A stretch of DNA of 64,000 bases from NCBI GenBank assembly GCA_905250125.1, contig CAJNOL010000533.1:62001-126000 (forward strand). The letters run 5' to 3'. The notes under the pieces are model-generated. The model was not told the origin of the DNA, searched no databases, and saw nothing but the letters and a program-made list of their open reading frames with translations. The translations under genes were made by a program, and so were the position numbers. Below are positions 1-14,100 of the stretch, in pieces; position 1 is the stretch's first letter, and every line of letters begins with the position of its first letter. The stretch is from Rotaria sordida (Eukaryota > Rotifera > Eurotatoria > Philodinida > Philodinidae).

Positions 1-2738
1 TAAATAAATCCAAACCGCACAGAAGTTTTCAGATAAACATATTATTCTCAATTTAAATTTCTTTACTTCTAAGTATTGATTTAATATAAATATATAAATT
101 ACTCACAGTGCAGTAGTAAACGGTGGTATATCATTAGGTATTTCTTGTAATTGTAATCCACGACAAATAACAGTTGTACCATCACATGTACATCCTTTTG
201 GACATTGTATTTCACATTGCGTACTATAAGCTGTTTGTTCATATTCCATTCGATCTAGTTAAAATAGAAAAATGAAATTCATTGCTTTTTTTCTCGATTA
301 ATGAAAAAAAAAAGAATTGTTGAAAACAAACTTCGACATCGAAATCTTCGATCATTTAAAACACCAAATTTTCGTTTTGCCATACGTCTTGGTCCAGCAC
401 AACGAACACCACTTGTTTCAATTGTTTTTTCACGTAAATAAGCATTTAACCAACGAAGATGACAATCACATATAAATGGATTACGAGCCAAATGTCTGTA
501 AAATTTGTTTTTTCTTGGTTTTTAAACAATCAATCAATTAAAACTTACAATGTTTGAATACTTTTCAATGGTGTAAATGTATTATTAACTAATGTTTTAA
601 GTTTATTATCATATAATGATAATAAACTTAATTTTTCTAATCCACGAAATGTATCACCACGTACACATACTAATTTATTTGCATTAAGCAATCTGTGTGT
701 AAAAAAGAAAAATATAAAATAAAATTTCAATAAGCTTTATCTTTAAAATATTTTTCTAATAGAACAAAAAAAACAGCAGATTACAAAACAGTAAAAAGAA
801 AAACAACAAGCAATTACAGCTAAGCTTACTCACAAGAGTTGTAGATGCGTGAATTCGTGATGAAATATACCAAATGGTAAATGCACAAGCTGATTGTTTG
901 AGAGTATACTATATCCATAACCAATAAATAAGAATAGAATAGTTCATGCGTGTGATTATGTGAAACAAAAAAAATATTAAACTGTTTTCTAGCATGGGCG
1001 ATCGTTTTTTTTTTCATGCTATAGTAATTTACCATCACCAACTATTATTATAAAAGTGTATCTATGTGATAGTGAATATTAAACATGCCTTTCCCTCATA
1101 TCAATATATTTCTGTCTTTTTTTTCCTGACACTCACAAAAGCTGTAGAGAGTTCAATTCACTGAACGCTTCAGATGGTAACATTTTGAGATTATTTCGAT
1201 AGAGTATACTAAATAATATTTTTCTTAGTCATATATTCATAATAAAAATCAAATATTCAAAAACCAAAAAAGAATATATATATATATATATATGTAAATA
1301 CGTACAGTGAATTAAGTGATTTTAGACCAGCAAAAGAATCAGGATAAATTGTTGATATTAAATTATTGCTTATATCTCTAAAATTTGAAAAAACAAAATT
1401 TTTTTGAAAATAAAAATCATTAATAAAAAAAAAAAAAAATTTTTACTTACAAACGTCGAAGTTTTTTCATATGAAAAAATATTTTTGGTGGAATTTCCAT
1501 AATACGATTTTTTTCCAAACGTCTAAAACAAAAAAAAATAAAAATTTAAATACAAATAATAATAAAAAAAAATTGATTACAATTCAATTGTTGTATCTGG
1601 AATATTTCTTGGAATTTCCATAAGATCTTTATCTTTACAATCGACAACACCATTAAAACACGTACATGGATATGGACATACAGGTACATTACATGTATAA
1701 TCGATATCATCAATATCTATTGAAAAAAGAAAAAGAAATCTATTATTCATTTATAATGGGGCAATTAAGATTTTACCCATGCTATTGCATTGTTTTTCAT
1801 CATCGATTAATGATGTTATATCTTTATAACTCAACGTATCAGCATCTTGACATCGTGCATTAAGACCAAGAAATGGATGTAATTTAAGATATTTAGCAAG
1901 CCATAATAGACGACAATCGCATACGAATTGATTATCATGAAGACGTCTTTAAGAGAAGAAAAAAGAGAAAAATAAAAATAAAAATTTTTCATGAGAATAA
2001 TTCATTCATGTGGAACAATCATTCACTATACATGCCATATAAATGTGTGAGTTTTATGTTTATCAAATGTATACTTACAAAACCCTTAAATCGATCAGTC
2101 GTGCAAATGGTAAGACTGGTAGCGTTGTTAGATTGTTGAAATTCAATGTGCTAGAAGAAAAAATCAATAACACACAACACCAATAAACCCAAAAGTTATC
2201 ATGCAAATACTATTTGACGAATGATTCTAATTACAAAAAAAAATCTATTCTACTATAATTAATAGATAACTACAGTGATGAAACATGACAAGACTATATA
2301 TATACAATATTACTCACACAATCTCCAAACGATTGAGTCCATTAATAGCGTCGGCTTCAATACAAGTGATCTCATTGTGATCCAATTGTCTACATGATGT
2401 AATGATAAGAATATCAATATTTTTGTTTAAATAATCATTTATATACACTCACAAATTATCAATAACTTGGAGGCCCTGTAAAGTTCCTTTTTTAATGGCG
2501 CGTAATTGATTAGAACTGAGATCCCTATTAGAATAAGACAAAAAAAACAACAAATACAAATTATTTTTTTCTGTTTGGTCCTTGAGTCAAATGTAATAGC
2601 ATACAATCGTTGAAGTTGTTTAAGCGATGCAAATGTGCCATCGGCAAGGTGATTTAGCTTATTACCGTTGAGACGTCTAGAAAAACATACACGTACTGTA
2701 ACCCATATATCAATCAAATATTCCATCTATCTGTACTG

Positions 2739-2785
<47 letters not shown>

Positions 2786-5717
2786 GTCATCATCTCTTTT
2801 CTACATCTTGGTCAGTCATTCATTCATATTACATAAATACACTCAACTACATTGATTGTCTATCATTAGACGGCTGCAGGCAGAGAACAACAAGAAGGCA
2901 GGTTACATTATTTGTTCATTTCAATTAGTCTCTATCAATATGTCTGTTCAATGAAGCGAACGACATATAGTCAGACAAATGATATGACCGGTCATAAAAA
3001 ACTATGAGAGGGGAGGACAGACAGAGATTGAGTTCTCCTTCTCACTCTTTACATATATATATATATGTATGTAGTTATCGACGAGTCGCAAATAACTGTA
3101 ATTTTAAGAGTAGCACAGCGGTAATCGCAGACATATGGCGATTGTTGAATATTACAAGCTCATTCTCAATTGAATGATGTGATGATGAATGACGACATAT
3201 CGAGACAAAGAACAAAAGCACTGTTTGAGAAAGTTGCATGATTTCAATTAGGGTTTTTTTTTCTTTTGTGTGTTTATAATAATTATAAAAAAAAAGAAAT
3301 CAAATTGAATTTCACTTACAATTTTTCTAATGATATTAAATCTCGAAATGCATCAGTATCAATTGTATGTATTTGATTATCTTGAAGATTTCTATATGAA
3401 AAATAAAATCATAAAAATAAAATTTACACCAATCTGTCAATTTCTCAAGCTTTTTTAAAACTTATAAGATAATACATCTACGTGACCTCGATTTTTTGTT
3501 ATCATCACGTCTCCTCTTTTTTTTTCTTCTCCTTCTTAAATATATGTGTGTATGTCTTGAACTTGAACTTGTTCTAATCTCTTTCTATTATTATTATTAT
3601 TTAAGATATGAACATCCGATTCATATTAGACTTGATTTTTTCTATTGTATACATATTTAAAAAAAAAAAGAAAAGAACAAGGTAACCCATTGAGAAGGTC
3701 ATTAAAGTTGATGTTCTCTTATTTGTATTCTTTCTACTTGAAATACACAAAAGTTTATTGAATGTATAATTTTCACATATGTATACATCACACGAAATCT
3801 TCGAAAGCTTCATCAGTTTGTGTGCATGTGTGCTTATTCTCTTATTCTCCTGCTTGTGTGTCTACTTGACCTTGTCATTGTACGAACGTCGGAAGAGGAA
3901 GAAGAGCTCTTAACCTTGTCAATAAGAGAACAGTTCATTCAAAGATGTTCATTCAATAATAAAAAGAAAAAAAACTAAAAAAAATATCTATTCCTTGTGT
4001 TTTTTTTATTTATTATTAAGTTATATTACTTACAAAATACGTAGTTGACGAAAGGCTTTAAAATCATCTTTACGGATTATTGATAAATTATTGAATTGAA
4101 GTTCTCTATAAATATAAAACAGATTTATATTAAATTATCGATTATAGACAAAATTCAAATGAGAAACTTTTCAAGTTCTCTTGAGAAGTGAACTTTATCA
4201 TAAATCTCTTTATTACACTTCTTGTGTAAGATGTACCAATCATTTTCTTTTTTTTTTCCTTTTACTTGATTCTTTATCATAGATAATTTATCCAACATTA
4301 CACTTTATTGATTATTAAGGAAAAAATTATCACATACATACATTATTTCTCTACTCCCCCCATATTTCCGGCATGTCAATTATGCAAATTTGCATATCAA
4401 GAAAAAAAAAATTGTGTAACATATTAATTGAGCGTCTATATTATAGTAAAAGAAATAAGAGGGCTAATTTAACGGTCATTCGAATATTTATGCTCATATA
4501 TATACATATATATATATATTGATTAGTATTTGGTTCATGCATGCTTTTATTTGTGAGAAATATAGGTGACAATGAATTAGGCGAGGTCATACAAACAAAA
4601 TATATACAAAGAAAAAGTAAAAGCGAATAAATCATAATGATAATCGAGCAGAACACAAATTGCTCTTAAGGTTGATCGAATAACATGAACTTCTCATTTG
4701 CCATATCCTTCTTATGTGCTTCTTTCGGATAAGCAATCGATAATTGAAGTAAACTGATTTCTATCATTACTCGATGGGTGTGGTTGAACGAAACATAATT
4801 GTCCTTGATATTTCATCGTCTAAATACTTTCTTTTGAATTAAGATGATGGAGAGAGTGAAAAGAAAAATGTTGTATATTTTTTGTTATCATCAATTACTC
4901 GCTGAGCTCTTTAGTGTGTGATGCAATAATTCATCTCATCATACTCAAAGTTGACAGGCCACCTTTGGAGTTCGAGATAGTAGTAAAATGGGCGGGCAAT
5001 GTTACTGGTTGTAGTTTTTTCACATTAGTATGACAAGCTTTCTTTTACTCTTTTTACTTTCTATTACTCTTTTTACTTTCTATTGTATATGCCCAATTCT
5101 TTATATATGTCCATGGTTGGTGTGAACCATTTATTCATTGTGATGAAGGCAAAAATGAAGAAAAAAAATGTTGATTCTATCGTTTTTGTATACATATATA
5201 CATATATATATATATACAAAGTACAGGTGAAAAAAGAAACCTTTCAATCATTCTACTTTCGTTGAACACATTTTATGAGCTATAATCATTGTTCTATCGT
5301 GCAAATATTCTTCGAATGAAACCATAAAGAGTAAAAGCAACGGCACGAACTTTTCTTTTTTATGTAGAACAACAGAGGTATTAGGTCAATATAAGAAACA
5401 ATATTCATGTCTTGAAATATGAATGAAATCATGCGATTTTTACTTCTTTTTCTTCTTCTTCTTCTTATTTAAACTTCTTGTCCGAATTTTAAGGTACCTT
5501 ATCCTTAGTTGCATCACGATTGATGAGCATTGACCTTTCTGTTTTTTTTCGTGCTATACAAAGAAAAATGCAGACAAGAAAATGATTCATATGAAGAAGA
5601 AAAAAGTGAATGATAAAACAATGCATATATCTATATAGATGAGTAAAGCTTGTGCATCAATCTTGTCTACGATCAGCTAAGGTGTGCGTGCATACTTTAT
5701 TTTATTCTTTCTCAGCA

Positions 5718-5758
<41 letters not shown>

Positions 5759-5942
5759 ACGATTATTGTTCTCTATGACCAACAAAAACACTTGGCATTC
5801 ACTTTAGTTTTGTTTACGAATAGCATGTGTATGGCGTAATCTCTTTTATACATCGTTCATTGATCTATCTCAACCTGGCAAGAACGTTAAAGAGCGTGCA
5901 TACGCGTCAACGACAAAGCTAGCAAGAAGTACAAACATATAC

Positions 5943-5978
<36 letters not shown>

Positions 5979-6908
5979 CTATATACTTTGATTATTTGTT
6001 CCGTTCCGTGCTTAAAGATTGATATAAATACTTGCCGATTATGATTAAGGTTGCATAAAAGATTCTATGACGCAACATATATAGAAAATGAACGGCATTA
6101 TAAAGGGAAAAAAAAGAAGAAAAGAGCGGAAAGATCGACACATAGGAAAGACCTATCGATCTGTTTATGTTTTTGGATGAAGACATCTTTACACTCTTAG
6201 ATACATACAACGTCATATATGCCTATTCTATAAAATTTAAATCTATCGAGACTAACTGAAAATGACAGGCGAGCAATCATAGAGACAACAATTGTATTAC
6301 ATCAACATAAAGTTATCAATGAAGCGAAACGACGCGGCGTTGTCTCTATCACGAAGGACGCATCAATCCATCTGTATACATTCAATTCAGATAATAAGAA
6401 AATAAAACAAAGCAAAAAAAACCAAGGGAAAGGAAATGTGAGAAGCTTTTCAATTTCTCTTTTTATACTCTCATTTTCCAGTTTACATCACACAAGCATA
6501 TACCTGAAGAATTCAATCACACGCTCGCAAAAATTCAATTGTGCGTAATGACATCATCAGCAATGATTTGTGCAGTTGCACTACTCTCTCTTACAAGTTA
6601 ATCTCATTGAATCGTCATGCAAACACGTTTCAACAAAAGAGATTAGGACCTTCTCTTTTTATTCATTGATTATATATGTATATATCAAGGTCAAATAAGC
6701 AATTTTATCTTTTTTTTTTCTTTCATTAATAGAATACTTACAGTTTAAAAACATTTCGTGGTATACCAGCTGGTATTGTTTGTAGACCTCGATTGCTACA
6801 GTCAACATTTGGTCCATGACATGAACAAACAGATGGACATGCACCAATAATATGTGACTGAAATAATAAAAGAACGTAAATACTACACGTTAATAAAAGT
6901 AGGGTCAT
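1..6908 (-). CDS. slit: Slit homologue, 5' part (signal peptide, LRR domains 1-2, start of domain 3); continues off the left edge
   Basis: Slit is a secreted guidance ligand of Robo receptors. Exons (high to low): 6742-6908, 4034-4105, 3320-3391, 2605-2676, 2453-2524, 2318-2389, 2079-2150, 1777-1946, 1581-1716, 1451-1522, 1306-1377, 1137-1208, 834-908, 549-692, 332-495, 107-254. All have GT-AG borders and the phases agree. The start at 6908 gives a hydrophobic signal peptide ([16 protein letters not shown]), then an LRRNT ([14 protein letters not shown]). LRRs follow, one per 72 bp exon, all spliced at phase 2. An LRRCT ([14 protein letters not shown]), a second LRRNT (CPYPCTC), more LRRs and a second LRRCT ([16 protein letters not shown]) follow, then a third LRRNT (CPKGCTC). 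The [12 protein letters not shown] and ETSGVRC motifs are diagnostic of Slit. Domain 2 seems to hold one extra LRR exon. Domains 3-4, the EGF/LamG region and the C-terminal knot lie outside the window. Confidence 0.95.
2739..2786. repeat. (CAT)n microsatellite in a slit intron
   Basis: About fifteen uninterrupted CAT/ATC triplets lie inside the intron between 2677 and 3319. In one frame they encode poly-His, but the flanking frame shows no gene, so this is a plain microsatellite. Confidence 0.9.
4106..6741 (-). other. Large first intron of slit (2.6 kb)
   Basis: This lies between exons 1 and 2 of slit, while most other introns in the gene are 60-1,000 bp. It contains (AT)n tracts at about 5721-5754 and 5940-5980 and CTT-rich tracts near 5450. 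No supported coding sequence was seen. It could hold regulatory elements, but nothing in the sequence proves it. Confidence 0.7.
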
Positions 6909-9280
6909 CTTGTCGTTGCGATGATTCGCCTTTGTCGATTTGCTTTAAACATTAGTCGAAATAAATAAAGTAGATTTTGGTTATATGTTTGTAAAATATG
7001 GGTTCTGGTAACGAGTATCAGCAGGCAAGCAGATACATAAGAGAAAAGATGCGATAATTGTTATATGATGAAAAGAAGGAGTTGTAGCAGTAACAGCAGC
7101 AGCAGCAGCAACAGCAAGAAAAGTAGCAGTGACGATGCTCTTTACTCATACACGTTACTCGCAATATACACATATACACTGGACATTCATCAGCTCTGTT
7201 CTCGTTTGTTCGTTCGTTCGTTTTGCGCTCTCTTTCTATAAGAACAAAAAAAAAAGCTGAGAAGAAAACGAGAGCAAGAGAGAGAGAGAGAGAGAGAAAA
7301 AAGAGTACAACCAGAGGCGAAAAGAGAGAGAGGGAGAGAGAGAGAGCAGGAGAATTGATTGTGATACTGATTACTAATAATCGTCGATGAGAAAAGAAGA
7401 ATCGAACAACTATATCATAGACATTGCAGACGCAACATTACTACCGATCAAATAGATAGATTTCAAATTCAGCGTGACTAACAATGGGAACGACTACGGC
7501 ATTAAGATAACCTCGAAATCAGATCTCATATGACTGTTCAGAGGCTTCAGGATCGCTGACAAGTGTTGTCACGATGTGGCAGTAAAGTGAAAAAGAAGGC
7601 AGCACAAAAAAAAAGAAACAGGCTAATATATTTATTGAGGCGACAATCGTCGCCTCGAGGGTAGTATACAAAATGGCGGACTTTCTCTTTCTATTGTCTA
7701 CTCTGATGTATTTTACAAACAGAAAAATGAAGCGAGCAACATCATCGTCATTTGTCGTAGTACTAATACTACTCATCCATACCACTTGATAATCAAATTT
7801 AAGAGAATAAAAAGAGGAAGAATATGGGTAGGAGTGAACAATAATGATGTGAATGAAGAAAATCGTTACGTAGATCGTTCGCTTTTTAGGCAATTAGACA
7901 TGGTATATATATATATATACATACTCATATACACATAGCTTTCTTCTTTTTCTAAGTGCAATTGGGCTATCATCATGTACTAATGCTTATATGCTATTTG
8001 CCTCGTTCATCAACTTCTTGTATAGTTTAGACATGATGCTTTTTTCATAAGAAGTATTTGCTAATCGTTCATTTTCTAATCAAATACTTCGATGTGATAT
8101 GTTCAAACAAGAAAATTGTTCTCACGATCACTTGTCTAAATGTATTGTATCGTAAACACAATAGAAGAGAGATAGACGACATAAGACAAAAAAAAAAAAG
8201 GAAAGAAATCAAGACATGAACAAAACATTTTTTTTTTTAAACACATCGTTTCATATATTAATTAGAGAATATTTATTAAAAGCATCATATGTCTGTTCTA
8301 ATTATGATAGACAATTATGATCAAATAGAAAATCTTAAGTTAGATAAGTATAGTCTACATCGAGTTGCAGACTTTGTAAACAATAGCCTTGTGAATATTA
8401 GAAGTAATTAAATCAATCGATTCAATAAATTTCCTAATCTAATGTATACAATATAGACCTCTCTCTTTTTTTTAAACATTAATTGTCCTTTTTTTTTTGT
8501 TGTTCTTTTAGAAATTTATTATCGATTAGCAAGCAAATAAACATTCATTTTCTAGAAAATGTCTCAAGGAAATTTATCTTTATATAATGACACATCATCG
8601 CTTATAGACAAAAACCCATCATAAACATACATAACTAAAATTTATCAGTAACAGTTGCTTGACAATTCCGAACAATCTAAGATAGTCGACTTATAGACTT
8701 AACGTTTAGTAGCATCTTAAGACATTTGTTACTCGTAATAATATTAATATTGTTGATATGATGACGACTTTGAGTTTGATATATATATATATATATACGT
8801 ATCTAAAGAATGTCCGAAGGACATATGAAAGATGATTTGATTAGGTTTCATATTTACTTTTCAATAATCTAGTTAGAATATGGCTTCAAATCAAAATAAA
8901 AAAGAATATTTTTAATCAAATATGAACGTGTGGTGAACATATTGACACTTCATATTGAAGTTATGTAGATCATGTTGTAATCGAATATGAATTAATATTC
9001 ATGTTAGGTTTTTTTTTGTTCTTTCGTTCATTTCGAAACCTTGAAAATTGATCTTCATAGAGTTTTATAATTGTTTTATCGATATACTTAGAAAGTATGC
9101 CAAAAGTAATGAGATTTTTAAGAAAAAAAAAACACACAAACAAGTTATTCTAGATTTTATTTCATTAAATGTTTCAAATAGTTGTTCTGATTATTTACAT
9201 ACAAACTGCATTCATTCGAAGACACTTATCGAAAGTTTTTTTTTTATAGTCATCTTTGTTGATTTAGTTCATGATCTTGG
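6909..9280. other. slit 5' flank / intergenic, microsatellite-rich
   Basis: This is upstream of the slit start. It holds a CAG-rich stretch (about 7086-7130), two (GA)n tracts (about 7275-7300 and 7322-7347) and short (AT)n runs. The 5' UTR and promoter of slit should be here, but no clear TATA box or upstream exon could be fixed. No convincing gene lies between 7900 and 9280. Confidence 0.5.
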
Positions 9281-10340
9281 TTACGGCACGGTGTAACAAT
9301 TGTGAGTTGCTTTGATCAGATTGAATAACCAAAAATAACACGGTACCAAATGTAGAGAATTTGATGATTGTTGAATAATTTTGATATCTTCCGATTCAAA
9401 ACAGTTTGAAATATCTTTGTGTCGATGTGCTTTTGCATTGTCATGACAAAGTTTTATGGCACGTGTACTAGATGTTAATGTTTTCTGTCGGATTTTCTCG
9501 AAAAGAGGTTTCAAGCAATTATCAATGTAATAGTAATGATCCGTGATAGACGGGGCTGTCCCACGCTCTTGCTCATGCTTATGTGCTTCGTATGTTTTAT
9601 TCTTTTCTTGCTCGGTGAATACGTTTTGAAAGCGTGAAATTATTTCTTCGATGTTCTGTCAGTGCGAATAGAATCATAAGATCGTACAACATGCGCTGCA
9701 TGAAGATTTACATCAAGTTGTATAAGCATGCGATAGAACACGTGACAACTCCGCCTATTTCTAGTGGTGGTCTCCGCTTGATCAACATGATGAAGTAAAA
9801 TAGTATCAATCGTTTAAAAGAAGAGATACAAAATAGAATTTTTGGAGCAAAGTGCCTGCATCGAATTACTATAGTCACTTGTCACTACTGTAATTTCGTC
9901 AAGTTTTCTTGATAGAGCCGAATCTGTTGAACACGTTAAGTATCAGCCAGTAAGTTGGACATCCAGTGAGCAATAATTTTTTTTCAGCTCTGAATAATCA
10001 GAAGTAATCTGTTAAATAATACCACGATTCATACCAGTCTCCACTTGTATTTCATCAATTGTAAGATGAAAATCATCATCAATGAGGCAGTAAAATTCTT
10101 GAATATTTTCAGATGTTGTTTCAGTTACAGGTCAATCAAGTCATGGTTGAATTTTCAAACTCTTCTCGTCCTTTCAAAACCATTTTGATCATTTGACAAC
10201 GGTATTATAAGATGATGCTTGATCACCGAAAACAGAATGCAATTTGTCATGAATGGTTTTCGATTGAATGTTAAATGTAGTACGCACCTTAATATAGAAA
10301 CGATAATTTTCTTTAATCATCCAAAAATTATGGTGCATAA
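9281..10340 (-). mobile_element. Degenerate mariner-type transposase
   Basis: Two minus-strand segments resemble mariner-like transposase. The N-terminal one is near 10330-10030, with KTIHDKLHSVFGDQASSYNT followed by PVTETTSENIQEF and DFHLTIDEIQVETG. This is the helix-turn-helix region, interrupted by stop codons. The C-terminal one is near 9514-9290, with LCHDNAKAHRHKDIS and LVPCYFWLF, corresponding to the HDNARPH and PxDFWLF catalytic motifs. The middle (9540-10000) has stops and frameshifts and could not be aligned by eye. The element is dead. Its terminal repeats were not identified. Confidence 0.7.
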
Positions 10341-10426
10341 TTTTCATTGAAATTTTTCATATAATAAAATTACTTGACTAATGTTACTATAGTACAAATA
10401 TATAGAGCACTCTTAGTAGTACATAT

Positions 10427-10785
10427 ACAGAGTGTCCCAAAAGTAACGTAACCGACAAAAAATTGAATATCTCCATTACGATTCAAGCAAACGAGCTGAT
10501 TTTTGTGTCAATGATAAAGGCATGTTCAAGCTTTATATCCATAAAGACAAGCCTAGAGAGACCTTTTGTTAAGTATTACCAGTGATCTCAACAAAAAAAA
10601 TTTTCTTTTTTCACAGATAGGAAAAAAAACAATATATTTAATAAAGGGTCTCGCTTGACATGTCTTTATGGATATAAAGCTTGAATATGCCTCTATCATT
10701 GGTAAAAAAATCAGCTCGTTTGCTCAAGCCGTAATGGAGATATTCAATTTTTTTTTCGGTTATGTTACTTTTGGGACACCCTATA
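10427..10785. mobile_element. Palindromic mariner-type MITE
   Basis: Two inverted arms (about 10432-10556 and 10656-10782) of roughly 125 bp surround a short unique spacer. The ends read GAGTGTCCCAAAAGTAACG and, inverted, GGGTGTCCCAAAAGTAAC. They are flanked by TA, the mariner target. There is no coding capacity. It sits about 100 bp beyond the decayed transposase but is in the wrong orientation to be its terminal repeat. Confidence 0.85.
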
Positions 10786-11145
10786 TATATATATATGAGC
10801 AGAATTTTTTCTCAAGCTTTCTGTACTTTGAAATAATATTAATCTCGATACTTTTGGTATGCCCTAAGTACATAAATCAAAACGTACTTTTTCTGAATTT
10901 TTTTTACATTTAATTCATAACAATCTCAACTGTAAACTAGTGACCTCTGATAATACTAAAAGCTTTTGTGGGCGATAAAATAAACCAGTAAATAATATCG
11001 TAAATGACTAAAAAAAACAATTTCTTTTTCGTCCTCATTAATGTGAGAAGTTTTATTCCGACTTTTTCTTACGTAATTAATTTTTTGTTCTATATATAGG
11101 ATGTTTTGTTCTTGGCAAATTCAGATTTTTTTCAGATCGATTTAA

Positions 11146-14100
11146 ATGTCTTCAAAACGTGCGCAACGTCTCGAACAAGTCGAAAAAGGTCTAGTGAATC
11201 TTTCCTTAGCTGGTCAAGCAAGTGATGATTCTGATGATGATTCAAAACGTAAAAATACGAAGAAAAAAAATGCTCCAACAAAAACCAAACAACCAACTAA
11301 AGTAATACCATCAAAATCTGCAGTATCGGATGATGATGATAATAATGACAATGAAACAACAACAACAACAACAACAAATAATATTCACCAAAATAATTCA
11401 GACGATGATAAAAAACATAATAAACAAAAAAATAAAAAAAATAAAGGAAAAAAACCTAATAAACAAGTTAACGACGATGATGATGATGATCATGAGCATC
11501 AGACATCTGTAAAACAAGGTACAATTCTTTTTTTTTTGTTTATTTGAATAGAATAAAAATCTTTCTCTTTTTCCTTTTTTGCGTTCGCTTCCAGCTGATT
11601 CAGATGATGATGATGATAATCGACATAAGAAAAAAAATAAAGGAAAAAAACCTAATAAACAAGTTAACGATGATGATGACGATGATCATGATCATCATAC
11701 ATCTGTAAAACAAGGTACAATTTTTTTTTGTTTATTTGAATAGAATAAAAATCCTTCTTATTTTTCTTTTTAGGTTCGCTTCCAGCTGATTCAGATGATG
11801 ATGATGATAATCGACATAAGAAAAAAAATAAAGGAAAAAAAGGACATAAAACTCATGATAATGAAACAGCCGAGCCAAAAGATCATGAAAATAAAGCGGA
11901 TCGAAAAAAACCAAAAGGTGGTAAAAAAAATTTACCATCCGATAATGAAGATGATCATGAAGTTAATGATGTTCAACCAACAGTTGTTCACAAAGAAGCT
12001 CAACAAGGTAAAATCATTTTGTTGCAATGTATATTTTAGTTTTATTGCATTTCTTTTTCTCATTGAATTTTAAAATCGAAATAAAAAAGTTTAAGAACAA
12101 TATGAAGCTATTTTTTAAAATTTTCGATAGTCTCTGAAAAACCAATTTCCTGGATATAATCAAAAATATTTTGCGAATAAGTCCATTGAATAGAGCAAAC
12201 ACTTATGAACAAAATAACACGTTCCCGAGCTCTCCACAATCTCTCTTCATCAAGTTGCACTCATTCTACGATTGGCTCCAACGTGTGAAAAATAATAAAT
12301 CTATCGAAATTTTCATAAAAAGAACAAAAAACTGCCTTTGAGCCTCTTTGTAGAATGAGGATAGTCTGATGAAGGTAAATCATGGAGTACTTGGGAAAGT
12401 CTTATTTTATTTATAAATATTTGCTCTACAAGATAAACTTATGTTCAAATCATTTTTGATAATATTCGAAAAAAATGGGTTTTTGTGGGTCTTAGTTTTC
12501 CAGAGATCCTCGTCCTAAAATTTTTAATGGAAATTTAAAAAATAGTTCTTCTGATAGGAAAATGTTTTCGAATTTTTGGTATAGCTATTATCATTCAGAA
12601 AAAAAATTGAAAAATACAGCGTTTTTAAACTTTTTTGTCTCTGTTTTAGCTACTGTAAACTTTTCCGATGAATCAGATGACAATACGCAATCAAAGAAAA
12701 AACATAATAAAAAACAACAACAGAAAAAAGTTGGTAAAAAACAAACAAAAAAAAGTAAATGATTTATTATCTATAAAATATTTTTTTTTTGAAATTTGAA
12801 TTTGTATTTTTCAAGGTGAATCTGAGAATGAAGAACCCGATAAAACTAAAGATGAAGATGAACCTATTATTAATAATCAACCAGTTGAAATAAAAGAAGT
12901 TTCACAAGGTTTATAATTGAAGTTTTTTCTTTTTTAAATAATAATTTTTCAATTATATTGTTTTTAATTTTTAGCACCTGTTGATTTCAGTGATTCCGAT
13001 GAAAATGATAAAAAAAAACAAAAATCATCAAAGAAAAAACAAAAAAATATTACATCTGAACAATCACAACCAACTCCTGCCAAACAAGAATCTGCACCAC
13101 CTGTTGTCGAACCAGAATCTGCACCACCTGTTGTCAAATCAGAATCTGCACCACCTGTTGTCGAACCAGAACCTACACCAACTATTGTTCCACAAGAACC
13201 AACACCATCACGTAAGTTTAAATTTTATTATAATTCTCTAAATATGATGAGTTGCATGTTATATTATTCAACGAAGCAAGTTCATTAATTGATCAATCGA
13301 TACTATGTGCATTATGTAGATCCAAATGAACTATGAATATCCTAAAAGGAAATCAGACCCTTAGCTTGTTGCTGCGGAAACGCTACATTTTTATGTTACT
13401 TTTTAAATGAATGCTATGATAACAGAAAAATCGATTTTCGAATTTTTACTTGAAACTTTACATATCAGATGAATGTGGGATAGGACCGGTTTCGAATAGA
13501 AACGGAAACAGCTTCTTTCGATCGGGTTTCCGTTGAAATTATTGACCCGAAATACAGACAGGCCTTAATGACAATAGCTTTTGTAAATGTTTCAGTTGTT
13601 GTCGTTGTTCTTATAGTAATAGGATGTTTTTTTTACATCACTCTTATAAATCGGCAGATGTGATATCCGTATTTAAGAATAGAAGCGAATCAAAAGATCT
13701 GAAGTTGTCATAATAAATTATGACAAGTTAAGGCTTCTCTCTATGCAAAGTTTCCAGTTGAAATTAAAAAAAACTAGTTTTTCTAGTCTTTCTAAGAGTA
13801 GAGCTCATCAGGTTGGTTCCGAACTCGACGGGCACTACTTGACGAGGGCTATGGCATTCATTAGAAAACTATCATAAAACCACAGTATGTTCGTAGTAAT
13901 AAGCTAAAAGCAGGAATTCTTTTCTGAGTATTCATAAGTCGTTTGAACGTACATAATGCACATAGTCTCGATTTTGTCAATTGAAGGACTTATCTTATGA
14001 GTACTATTTTTCCGACATTTTTTTTTGTCTTAGTTCCTATTACTGAAACATCAACAACAAAAAAGAAAATTTCAAGTAAAGAATTAAAAAAATTAGTAGC

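Noticed and set aside
2668-2928. Open frame with a poly-His run
   Set aside because: It is made by a CAT microsatellite in a slit intron and has no similarity or splice support.
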